Shown: positions 1-7,012 of the stretch, in pieces
Layout: each line of letters opens with the position of its first letter
How positions within the stretch are numbered: the first letter of the stretch is position 1
Assembly (NCBI GenBank): GCA_005883855.1
Contig: VBAU01000293.1
Span: 1 to 10,161 of the forward strand
Direction of reading: 5' to 3'
Length of the DNA: 10,161 nt
Source of the DNA: Bacteroidota bacterium
GTDB lineage: Bacteria > Bacteroidota > Bacteroidia > Chitinophagales > Chitinophagaceae
Position numbers and translations under genes: made by a program
Notes under the pieces: generated by a model
What the model saw: the letters and a program-made list of their open reading frames with translations, nothing else
The model's database searches: none
What the model was told of the DNA's origin: nothing

Positions 1-1
1 T

Positions 2-1975
2 TACCCAAGTGTTCCCAATTACCATAAGGACATGGCGGCTTTGCAGTGCCTGGCTCAGGTGCTCGGCCAGGGAAAGAATTCCGTACTGTACCAGCAATTA
101 GTAAAAAAACAACTCGCCTTGCAAGCCAACGCCAACAGCCAGTTATCTGAACTGGCGGGCGAATTCTTCTTTCAATTAGTTCCGATGCCAGGGAGATCGC
201 TTTCACAGATGGATACGTTGTTCCGGGCGTCATTGGATTCTTTTGAAAAAAGAGGTGTTACTGACGATGATATTACAAAATTCAAAGGAAGCATGGAAGC
301 TCAGCAGATCAACGGACTTCAAAGTGTTGCTGGCAAAGTTTCCCAGTTGGCAGCTTTCCAAACATTCACCGGCAATCCTAATAAAATCGCTGACTTGTTG
401 AAGATGTACTCTTCACTCACCAAAGACGACGTGATGAATGCGTACAACAAGTACATAAAGAACAACCACGGCGTGTTTTTAAGCGTATTGACAAAAAGCA
501 TGGACGAAAAAATGGTGGCTGGTAAGGATAACTATAAACCTGACTCCACTCATTACACTCCTCCCGACTATGGTTACGGTGGTTTGAAATACATGAAAGC
601 AAAAGATGTTTTTGACAGAAGCAAGATTCCCGGCAACGGGCCCAATCCTTTAGTCAAAGTGCCCGCCTTCTGGAGGAAAGACCTTCCAAATGGCATTAAA
701 GTGATCGGCACGGAAAGCACCGAGCTGCCTGTGGTCACGTTATCCATCACTGTTCCTGGTGGTCATTTGTTGCAGGCAAATGATGTATCCAAAATTGGCC
801 TTGCAAATTTCTTTGCTACGATGATGAACGAAGACACAAAGAACTACACTGCTGAGCAAATGGCTGTTGAATTGCAAAAGCTCGGCAGTTCGATAAACAT
901 CAGCAGCTCAACAGACGAAGTCACGTTTAATGTTCAATGCCTAAAGAAGAATCTTGATAAAACGCTGGCTCTTGTCGATGAACGGATGTCAAATCCAAAG
1001 TTTACTGAAGATGCTTTCGAAAGCTTCAAAGTGATGAAATCGCAGCCCGCTACTGTGGCCAACGATGTTATCGCCAAAATAAATTATGGGCCCAACAATA
1101 TTTTGGGCATGAGTGAGACCGGAACAGAGGAAACCGTGAAGAACATAAGTTTACAGGACATCCAGAACTATTACGATAATGACATGACTACGGACGGCAT
1201 GAAGGTTGTGATAGTTGGAGATGTAAAGCAAACCGAGATCTTGCCAAAGCTGGCCTTCCTCAATAAACTGCCCAATAAAAAAATAGAGTTACCAAAGGTT
1301 TCAGCCACTCCGCTTCCGACTGAGAAGTCAAAGATCTATTTGGTGGATGTTCCGAAGGCCGCGCAAACTGAATTCAGAGTCGGTTACAACACCGATTTGA
1401 AATATGACGCTACGGGAGAGTTTTACAAGGCGGGATTGATGAACTATGCCCTCGGTGGTTCTTTCAACAGCCGCCTGAACTTGAATTTGCGCGAGGATAA
1501 GGGATGGACTTACGGCGCACGCTCCACATTTGATGGCGATGAGTATAGCGGCGATTTTGAATTCAGCTCCGGTATAAAGGCTGACGCGACCGACAGTGCT
1601 CTTGTTGAGGTAGTAAAGGAATTAAAGAATTATTCAGAAAGCGGTATCACAAATGATGAACTTGCATTTATGAAAAGCGCTATTGGTCAGCGCGACGCAC
1701 TGCGATATGAAACAGGTTTTCAAAAGGCAGGATTCATTCGCAACATTCTTGAATATAACTTGCCGGCGAATTATACAGAGATGCAATCGAAGATCTTAAA
1801 TGGCATGAGCAAGCAGGATATTGACGCCCTTGCAAAAAAATATGTGGATGCTGGTAAATTAAATATGCTTTTGGTAGGAGACAAAGCCAAAATTCTGCCA
1901 GGCTTGCAGAAACTCGGTTACCCGATCGTTGAATTAGATGCTGACGGCAAACCAGCGGACAAGAAGGCCTTCTAA
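2..1975 (+). CDS. M16 family zinc peptidase, C-terminal ~657 residues (5' end outside window)
   Basis: The frame is open from base 2, ten codons before the first visible ATG at 32. Those codons continue a typical M16 strand (Asp-x-x-Ala-Leu ... Leu-Gly-x-Gly), so the gene starts upstream. Counting from the ATG at 32, residues 1-160 are the C-terminal domain of a first M16 unit. Residues about 215-647 form a complete second unit. In that second unit the zinc motif HxxEH is replaced by N259, A262 and T263 within GLANFFATMM. The substrate-site Arg/Tyr pair is kept (R487 and Y494, in LREDKGWTYGARS). This fits the family pattern in which one half carries zinc and the other is a catalytically dead clamp half. 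The catalytic HxxEH, if present, lies upstream and cannot be seen. Members are usually periplasmic or exported in Bacteroidota, but the signal peptide would also be upstream. The substrate is unknown. The gene ends in TAA and is followed by a strong hairpin terminator. Confidence 0.9.
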   Translation, partial: YPSVPNYHKDMAALQCLAQVLGQGKNSVLYQQLVKKQLALQANANSQLSELAGEFFFQLVPMPGRSLSQMDTLFRASLDSFEKRGVTDDDITKFKGSMEAQQINGLQSVAGKVSQLAAFQTFTGNPNKIADLLKMYSSLTKDDVMNAYNKYIKNNHGVFLSVLTKSMDEKMVAGKDNYKPDSTHYTPPDYGYGGLKYMKAKDVFDRSKIPGNGPNPLVKVPAFWRKDLPNGIKVIGTESTELPVVTLSITVPGGHLLQANDVSKIGLANFFATMMNEDTKNYTAEQMAVELQKLGSSINISSSTDEVTFNVQCLKKNLDKTLALVDERMSNPKFTEDAFESFKVMKSQPATVANDVIAKINYGPNNILGMSETGTEETVKNISLQDIQNYYDNDMTTDGMKVVIVGDVKQTEILPKLAFLNKLPNKKIELPKVSATPLPTEKSKIYLVDVPKAAQTEFRVGYNTDLKYDATGEFYKAGLMNYALGGSFNSRLNLNLREDKGWTYGARSTFDGDEYSGDFEFSSGIKADATDSALVEVVKELKNYSESGITNDELAFMKSAIGQRDALRYETGFQKAGFIRNILEYNLPANYTEMQSKILNGMSKQDIDALAKKYVDAGKLNMLLVGDKAKILPGLQKLGYPIVELDADGKPADKKAF

Positions 1976-1996
1976 GAAATCGTACTCATAACAAAA

Positions 1997-2030
1997 GCGC
2001 CGTTGAGTCAACGGCGCCTTTTCTTTTTTT
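1997..2030 (+). terminator. Rho-independent terminator between convergent M16 gene and recA
   Basis: A perfect 10-bp inverted repeat (GCGCCGTTGA at 1997-2006, TCAACGGCGC at 2008-2017) is followed by a T-rich tract at 2019-2030. It begins 22 bp after the M16 stop codon. On the minus strand the same hairpin is followed by TTTT (complement of 1993-1996), so it may also stop recA transcripts, though less strongly. Confidence 0.9.
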
Positions 2031-2047
2031 GACAAGAACCAGATTGG

Positions 2048-3082
2048 TTAACTGGCCTGCATCTCCTTTATTTTCTCCCTGATCTTGTTCTCAATTTCAT
2101 TTGCCAGCTCGGGATTGTCGATGAGTAATTGTTTTACGGCGTCACGGCCCTGGCCCAGTTTGTCATTGTTATAGCTGAACCAACTGCCGCTCTTCTGTAT
2201 GATGTTCAGTTCGACTCCCATATCAATGATCTCGCCAGTCTTGGAAATCCCTTCACCAAAAATAATGTCAAATTCTGCACTGCGGAACGGAGGGGCGACT
2301 TTATTCTTCACCACTTTTACTTTAACGCGATTACCAATTGCTTCTTCGCCGTCTTTTATTTGCGCCATACGACGAATATCCAATCGCACAGATGCGTAAA
2401 ACTTCAATGCATTTCCGCCAGTTGTGGTTTCCGGGTTGCCAAACATGACACCGATCTTTTCACGCAATTGATTGATAAAAAGGCAAATGGTATTTGTCTT
2501 AGAAATCGTGGCGGTTAACTTGCGCAACGCCTGGCTCATAAGCCTGGCTTGTAATCCCATCTTGCTATCACCCATTTCTCCTTCCAACTCACTTTTTGGT
2601 ACGAGTGCAGCAACAGAATCGATTACCACAACGTCGAGAGCGCCGGATAGTATCAGGCGATCGGCGATTTCAAGCGCTTGCTCGCCATAATCTGGTTGCG
2701 ATATCAAAAGATTATCTACATCCACTCCAAGTTTTTGAGCGTAGGCACTATCGAAGGCATGTTCGGCATCAATAATAGCGCACATGCCGCCTTTCTTTTG
2801 CGCTTCAGCAATAACATGAGTCGCAATTGTTGTTTTACCTGATGATTCCGGACCGTATACCTCAACAACTCTTCCGCGCGGGAGGCCCCCAATTCCCAAT
2901 GCAACGTCAAGACCGATGGAGCCAGTAGATACGACCTCCTGTTGTATATCTACCTTTTCATTCATCATCATTACCGTTCCTTTACCGTAGTCTTTATCAA
3001 TTTTGTCGATGGTAAGCTTCAGTGCTTTCAATTTCTCGCTATTAATGTTTGTCACGTCGGTTGTTTTTTCTGTTTTTGCCAT
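2048..3082 (-). CDS. recA: Recombinase A
   Basis: RecA is the cytoplasmic ATP-dependent strand-exchange protein of homologous recombination and, where an SOS system exists, the co-protease for LexA self-cleavage. At 344 aa the length is normal. Visible landmarks are Walker A GPESSGKT (77-84), the catalytic Glu in DAEHAF (E107), Walker B VVVID (151-155), the L1 region around VPKSELEGEMGDSKMG (161-176), and the DNA-binding L2 region in NQLREKIGVMFGNPETTTGG (204-223). The C-terminus after residue 310 is charged, as usual. The ATG at 3080-3082 has no Shine-Dalgarno site, which is normal for Bacteroidota. A TAnnTTTG-type element lies 4 nt upstream and a second one about 72 nt upstream, the latter next to a GTCC/GGAC repeat cluster. 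Recognition is secure. Whether this recA is damage-inducible cannot be read from the sequence. Confidence 0.98.
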   Translation of the reverse strand: MAKTEKTTDVTNINSEKLKALKLTIDKIDKDYGKGTVMMMNEKVDIQQEVVSTGSIGLDVALGIGGLPRGRVVEVYGPESSGKTTIATHVIAEAQKKGGMCAIIDAEHAFDSAYAQKLGVDVDNLLISQPDYGEQALEIADRLILSGALDVVVIDSVAALVPKSELEGEMGDSKMGLQARLMSQALRKLTATISKTNTICLFINQLREKIGVMFGNPETTTGGNALKFYASVRLDIRRMAQIKDGEEAIGNRVKVKVVKNKVAPPFRSAEFDIIFGEGISKTGEIIDMGVELNIIQKSGSWFSYNNDKLGQGRDAVKQLLIDNPELANEIENKIREKIKEMQAS

Positions 3083-3086
3083 AATC

Positions 3087-3094
3087 CAAAGTTA
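3087..3094 (-). promoter_or_regulatory. Candidate -7 element (TAACTTTG) proximal to recA
   Basis: On the minus strand TAACTTTG matches the Bacteroidota -7 consensus TAnnTTTG exactly and ends 4 nt before the recA ATG. Transcription from it would begin at or just inside the start codon. I see no clear TTG at the -33 position, so the call depends on the -7 match alone. Confidence 0.35.
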
Positions 3095-3132
3095 AGTTTT
3101 ACATTAAGCCACAGTAAAAAAGTAATTAACAC

Positions 3133-3161
3133 TGTCCAAAAAGTCCGTCCGGACAAAGCTA
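3133..3161 (-). promoter_or_regulatory. Distal recA promoter candidate overlapping a GTCC/GGAC repeat cluster
   Basis: The minus strand carries TAGCTTTG (complement of 3154-3161), an exact match to TAnnTTTG. Just downstream of it is the 8-bp perfect palindrome GTCCGGAC (3147-3154). On the plus strand there are further GTCC copies at 3134-3137 and 3143-3146, so four GTCC/GGAC units fall within 21 bp. A repressor bound here would cover the predicted transcription start. An SOS or other DNA-damage operator is an inference, and I do not recognise the motif. The rest of 3083-3325 holds no gene that I can see. Confidence 0.35.
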
Positions 3162-3325
3162 ATCATTTTAGCAATAAAAACTAATTATATTGGTTTTATT
3201 TTTTGTTGTTTGAATCTCAATCTAACGATAAAAGAAGAATGAGTAGATGATGAAAACGCGGAAACAAACCGAGAAAAAACACATGTCAATCTTGTTCCTG
3301 AGATAGAACTAAAATCTTTCGGTGG

Positions 3326-4534
3326 TCAAAAGAATTTGGAAAGATTTTGGTGAAGCGTTATCCACCCCATCCAGCTCATGGCAGCAACAACCATCCAACC
3401 GATAATTTGAAGCACTATGGAATGTCTATATTGATGCATAAGAACTGAGCGATGTGAAGCAATCAACATGATGGAAAGAGCAAGAGGTAATATAATTCCA
3501 TTTACAGCGCCGGCAAGTATCAATAGTCGAACGGGTTGTCCAATTCTTGCAAAAATGATTGTACTCAAAACAATAAAAATGCTGATGAAGATCTTTTCAT
3601 TCCTATTAATGGCAGGCACCAGTGTCTTCCAAAAAGAAATAGTAGTAAACGATGCACCTATGACGGATGTGATGGCGGCACACCATAACACCACTCCAAA
3701 AAATTTATAGCCGATTTGCCCTGCGGCGGCTAGAAACACGGTGGCCGCTGGGTTGGCGGGCAAAAGTGGCATTCCATGTGCAACTACTCCAAGCGCCGCC
3801 AGGAACAGAAGGTACCTCATGATGGAAGTAATCACAATACCGCTGACAGAGCTTTTGGTAACCTGGCGCAAATTTTCTTTTCCCTTTATGCCGGCATCGA
3901 GGAGTCGATGTGCGCCTGCAAAAGAAATATATCCGCCCACGGTGCCCCCAACAAGAGTCACGATTTTCATTACATCAATTTTTGCAGGCCAGATAGTTCT
4001 GTACAGCGCGGCTCCGACCGGGGGGCCCGATGTAATCGCTACGTAAGCAGTTAATCCTATCATCAGTATTCCAAGAAATTTTACAACGACGTCCATGGCT
4101 TTGCCAGCCTCTTTGTACCAGAAAATGCCCAGGGCAATGATGCAACTGATCACAGCACCCACTTCGGGAGAAAGACCCGTCAGTACATTTATCCCCAGTC
4201 CGCAGCCGGCGATGTTTCCGATGTTGAATATCAAACCGCCGAATGCGATCAATGCGGCGAGAAAAAAGCCAAGACCGGGTAACAATTTGTTCGAAAGATC
4301 CTGCGCCGGGGTTTCACTCATGGTTACAATTCGCCAGACGTTCAATTGCGCACCAAGATCAAGCAGGATTGAAATGAGAATGACAAATCCGAAGCTGGTA
4401 AAAAGTTCCTGGGTGAAGGCAGACGTTTGAGTCAGAAACCCCGGCCCAATTGCCGAAGTGGCCATCAGGAAAGCAGCACCTAATATGGCACTTCTGCCTG
4501 CGGCAGAAGGAGAAGGGGTTTTGGGCCGTTTCAA
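3326..4534 (-). CDS. Divergent NRAMP-family transporter lacking metal-binding motifs, linked to 5-oxoprolinase
   Basis: This is a 402-aa integral inner-membrane protein with about eleven hydrophobic segments and the NRAMP (LeuT-type) fold pattern. In true metal NRAMPs, TM1 carries Asp-Pro-Gly-Asn and TM6 carries Met-Pro-His. Here TM1 reads AIGPGFLTQTS (28-38) and the TM6 region reads GGTVGGYISFAGAHR (196-210), so both metal-ligand sets are missing. The gene follows pxpA by 40 bp on the same strand and is the last gene of the pxpB-pxpC-pxpA operon. Bacillus subtilis has a comparable NRAMP-like gene, ycsG, beside its 5-oxoprolinase genes. A role in uptake of 5-oxoproline or a related acid is inferred from context only. 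The start is TTG at 4534. The next in-frame ATG (residue 24) would cut into TM1, and there is no ATG or GTG upstream before the in-frame stop, so TTG is the best choice. No hairpin terminator is visible after the stop. Confidence 0.85.
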   Translation of the reverse strand: MKRPKTPSPSAAGRSAILGAAFLMATSAIGPGFLTQTSAFTQELFTSFGFVILISILLDLGAQLNVWRIVTMSETPAQDLSNKLLPGLGFFLAALIAFGGLIFNIGNIAGCGLGINVLTGLSPEVGAVISCIIALGIFWYKEAGKAMDVVVKFLGILMIGLTAYVAITSGPPVGAALYRTIWPAKIDVMKIVTLVGGTVGGYISFAGAHRLLDAGIKGKENLRQVTKSSVSGIVITSIMRYLLFLAALGVVAHGMPLLPANPAATVFLAAAGQIGYKFFGVVLWCAAITSVIGASFTTISFWKTLVPAINRNEKIFISIFIVLSTIIFARIGQPVRLLILAGAVNGIILPLALSIMLIASHRSVLMHQYRHSIVLQIIGWMVVAAMSWMGWITLHQNLSKFF

Positions 4535-4574
4535 ATAAGCAGATTTTGTCTATGCGATGACCTCGACCTGGTAT

Positions 4575-5318
4575 TCAAAATAAACTTTTTATTTCGATTC
4601 CATTCAAGCTCAAGTGTTGATTTATTGTCTTGGCAAATTGAAAAGCGTGTTTGCCGTCACCATGAATGCAAACGGTATCCGCAACGATAGGGATTCGCTT
4701 ACCCGTAACCGTTGTTACTGTTTTTACTTTAATCATTTGAAGTAGCTGTTGCAGTAGGTTTTCTTCGTCTTCAACCAAAGCCCCAGCTTGAGACCGCGGG
4801 GTCAGGCTTCCATCATCCTGGTACGTTCTATCGGCGAAAACTTCGCTGGCCGTTTTCAACCCTAGTTCATGTGCAACGGAAGTTGAAACACTACCACTTA
4901 GTCCGAATAAAATAAGATCCTCGTCAAAATCTTTGACCGCTTGTGCAATGGCCTGTGCGATGCGTGAGTTTTTAGCAGACATATTATACAAAGCGCCATG
5001 TGGCTTCACATGATGCAGTTTTGCTTCCGTGTCTTTAATGATCTTGTCGATAGTTCTTAGCTGCAACAATACGAGGTCATAAATCTTATCGCCAGGCAAA
5101 TTCATGTCGGTCCTGCCAAAATTCTTTTTATCAAAGAAAGAAGGATGTGCGCCGATCGCCACGTTATTCTTAATCGCTGATTCAACCGTTTTTCTCATGG
5201 TATCTTCATCACCCGCATGATATCCGCAGGCAATGTTAGCGGAGCTAATGAACGGCATGATGGCATCGTCGTGGCCAATTCCTTCCCCCATATCGCAATT
5301 GAGGTCAATTGTAAGCAT
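4575..5318 (-). CDS. pxpA: 5-oxoprolinase subunit A (LamB/YcsF family)
   Basis: This is a cytoplasmic subunit of the ATP-dependent 5-oxoprolinase PxpABC, which opens the ring of 5-oxo-L-proline to give L-glutamate. At 247 aa the length is typical of the YcsF family. Family motifs appear in order: DLNCDMGEG (5-13), SANIACGYHAGD (26-37), GAHPSFFD (56-63), HVKPHGALYN (103-112), EVFADRTY (159-166), LTPRSQAGALV (172-182) and CIHGDG (217-222). The conserved Asp, His and Glu residues of the presumed active site are all present, so the protein looks intact. The ATG at 5316-5318 lies inside the 3' end of pxpC (14-nt overlap), which suggests translational coupling. The older name is lactam utilisation protein LamB. 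Confidence 0.95.
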   Translation of the reverse strand: MLTIDLNCDMGEGIGHDDAIMPFISSANIACGYHAGDEDTMRKTVESAIKNNVAIGAHPSFFDKKNFGRTDMNLPGDKIYDLVLLQLRTIDKIIKDTEAKLHHVKPHGALYNMSAKNSRIAQAIAQAVKDFDEDLILFGLSGSVSTSVAHELGLKTASEVFADRTYQDDGSLTPRSQAGALVEDEENLLQQLLQMIKVKTVTTVTGKRIPIVADTVCIHGDGKHAFQFAKTINQHLSLNGIEIKSLF

Positions 5319-6306
5319 GCGCGGTGTGAAAAAATTCTTCTAGTTTGAATGTACATGCATTTTGTAGTTGCAACAAATGTTGTTGCTGCAGTAACAATAG
5401 ATTTTCTGCATTCTGTTGGTCCGTAAGCCGAAAATAAATTTTATCGCCTGGTTGTTTTTGGGCAAGCATGGGCAAATGCGCTGAGGCAACGTGCGCTATT
5501 CTTGGATAGCCTCCGGTCGTTTGGTGGTCAGCCATTAAAATGATCATCTCTCCGTTTGGTAAAAGCTGGATCGTTCCAAAACTGACTGCCGAAGATACCA
5601 ACTCACCATTTCCTTTTGCCCGCAACCTACCCTGGAGGCGATATCCCATTCTGTCAGCGAGGGAGTCAACTGTAAAGGATGCGGTCAAAAATCTGCTCTT
5701 TGATTCTTCCATGAGCCAATCCCATTCATTGCCCGCGATAACAGCAATGCGATCGACCGCTGTCTCACTCCACAGAATGTCTGCCTTCCATGGAAGTATT
5801 AGAGTATCACCATTATTTAATAAAGCCGTATAGGTGTGCTTTTCTTTAAAGGAAATCACATCAGCCCTAGCTAGCGCTCTGCCGTTTAGCCCGCCTGCGG
5901 CGGCTTTTACGTTTGTGCTATAACTGTTGAACCATTTGTCAACATCTAATTTTTCCTTTATCGCAAGATAACATCGTGCGCCTTGCTTCCACTTTTGAAA
6001 TTGAAGTAAGCTATTCTTTGAAGTGATAATCGGTCGCCAAAGGGGTATCTCCTCGCCATTTATTGTGGGCGAAAAATCTGCGCCCCCGATCGCGATCATT
6101 ACTTCCTGTTCGAATAAAAATATGGACGATGGGAAATGCAGCTCGATCACCGGCTCAGCGGTATTATTTCCAACAAGCATATTGACTGCCTGTGCTGCAA
6201 AACGATCCATTGCACCACCAGGGTTTATACCCAAATACTGCAATCCATAACGACCCAGGTCCTGGATCGTATCAAATACTCCTGCTTTGATGATCTTCAA
6301 ACTCAT
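5305..6306 (-). CDS. pxpC: 5-oxoprolinase subunit C (biotin-dependent carboxyltransferase-like family)
   Basis: This is the PxpC/KipA subunit of the 5-oxoprolinase complex, related to subunit 2 of allophanate hydrolase. Over 333 aa it shows the family N-terminus VFDTIQDLGRYG (10-21), then NPGGAMDRFA (28-37), AIGGADFSP (72-80), FTVDSLADRMGYRLQG (211-226), and the signature MADHQTTGGYPRIAHVA (258-274). The C-terminal tail (about 301-333) is rich in Leu and Gln and looks poorly conserved. The start ATG at 6304-6306 gives the expected N-terminus and overlaps pxpB by 35 nt. The stop TGA overlaps pxpA by 14 nt, so the three subunits are probably made from one message in coupled fashion. Many databases still call this family KipA, antagonist of the KinA inhibitor, but the operon supports the enzymatic role. 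Confidence 0.95.
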   Translation of the reverse strand: MSLKIIKAGVFDTIQDLGRYGLQYLGINPGGAMDRFAAQAVNMLVGNNTAEPVIELHFPSSIFLFEQEVMIAIGGADFSPTINGEEIPLWRPIITSKNSLLQFQKWKQGARCYLAIKEKLDVDKWFNSYSTNVKAAAGGLNGRALARADVISFKEKHTYTALLNNGDTLILPWKADILWSETAVDRIAVIAGNEWDWLMEESKSRFLTASFTVDSLADRMGYRLQGRLRAKGNGELVSSAVSFGTIQLLPNGEMIILMADHQTTGGYPRIAHVASAHLPMLAQKQPGDKIYFRLTDQQNAENLLLLQQQHLLQLQNACTFKLEEFFHTAHAYN

Positions 6307-6994
6307 CTTTTGTTATTGGATAAAACTGTACATACTCCCCGGCTTTCAGCAGGCATGGTTCTGTTTCATCTTTATCAAACATCTTTAGCGGAGTTCTTCC
6401 GATAATCTGCCAACCCCCAGGAGAATTCAACGGGTATATTCCGGTCTGTTTTCCTGCAATACCTACGCTTCCGGCCAGTATCCATTGCGGCTGTGCCTTT
6501 CGTGGCACTGCAACCTGGTCGTCCACCTCTGCCATATAAGCGAACCCGGGCAGAAAGCCTAACATATAAACGCGATATTGCCGGGAAGTGTGAATCCGGA
6601 TAATGTCTTGGTGAGAAATATTTTTTTGCTCTGCGAGCCAGTGAATGTCGGTGGCGAACTGATCTTCATAACACACGGGAATTCGAACAACATTCTTTTC
6701 AGGCTGTGTATCTTCCAAATCCTGCAGCATGATCTTATGCAATTCCTTTGTTATCCATTCGTAAACTTTCTTTTCCGGGGAAATCTTCTTTCTCAACAGG
6801 GGAACATTCATATAAATGGTAACCGAGCTATACGCGGGTATCGCTTCAATTGTGCCCTCCAAAGGATGTTGCGACAAATAGTTGAAAAGTGAAATTGCTT
6901 TTTTATTTATCTCTTCGTTAATAATGTTTCCAAAATCAATGGTTGCAGCGGAGTCGCCAATAAAGAAAATTTTATAGGAGGCCGTGGCTTGCAT
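6272..6994 (-). CDS. pxpB: 5-oxoprolinase subunit B (KipI / allophanate hydrolase subunit 1 family)
   Basis: This is the first gene of the operon and encodes the PxpB subunit of 5-oxoprolinase. At 240 aa it shows GDSAATIDFG (13-22), an early strand ending EAIPAYSSVTIYMN (50-63), and the highly conserved C-terminal cyclophilin-like domain: YRVYMLGFLPGFAYMAEVD (140-158), VPRKAQP (163-169), AGSVGIAGKQTGIYPLNSPG (174-193) and IIGRTPLKMF (197-206). No key block is missing. The ATG at 6992-6994 has a weak purine run (GGGAA) directly before it. The gene order pxpB-pxpC-pxpA is the same as in Escherichia coli. Its start is only 18 bp from the candidate ATG of the divergent radical SAM gene. Confidence 0.95.
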   Translation of the reverse strand: MQATASYKIFFIGDSAATIDFGNIINEEINKKAISLFNYLSQHPLEGTIEAIPAYSSVTIYMNVPLLRKKISPEKKVYEWITKELHKIMLQDLEDTQPEKNVVRIPVCYEDQFATDIHWLAEQKNISHQDIIRIHTSRQYRVYMLGFLPGFAYMAEVDDQVAVPRKAQPQWILAGSVGIAGKQTGIYPLNSPGGWQIIGRTPLKMFDKDETEPCLLKAGEYVQFYPITKDEFEDHQSRSI

Positions 6995-7001
6995 TTCCCA
7001 A

Positions 7002-7009
7002 TAAAGTTA
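7002..7009 (-). promoter_or_regulatory. Candidate -7 element (TAACTTTA) for the pxpBCA-transporter operon
   Basis: On the minus strand TAACTTTA differs from TAnnTTTG only in the last base and ends 7 nt before the pxpB ATG. No convincing TTG -33 box is seen. Transcription would start at or near the pxpB start codon. It lies in the short divergent gap before the radical SAM gene. Confidence 0.3.
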
Positions 7010-7012
7010 ATC

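Noticed and set aside
2129..3184. Open frames on the plus strand opposite recA
   Set aside because: They are antisense to a clear recA, have no family features and no start signals.
3468..4430. Several plus-strand frames opposite the NRAMP-like gene
   Set aside because: Their composition mirrors the complement of membrane-protein codons, and none resembles a protein family.
6989..7012. TTG at 6989 as start of the radical SAM gene
   Set aside because: It would overlap the pxpB start on the other strand; ATGs at 7013 and 7040 are better placed.
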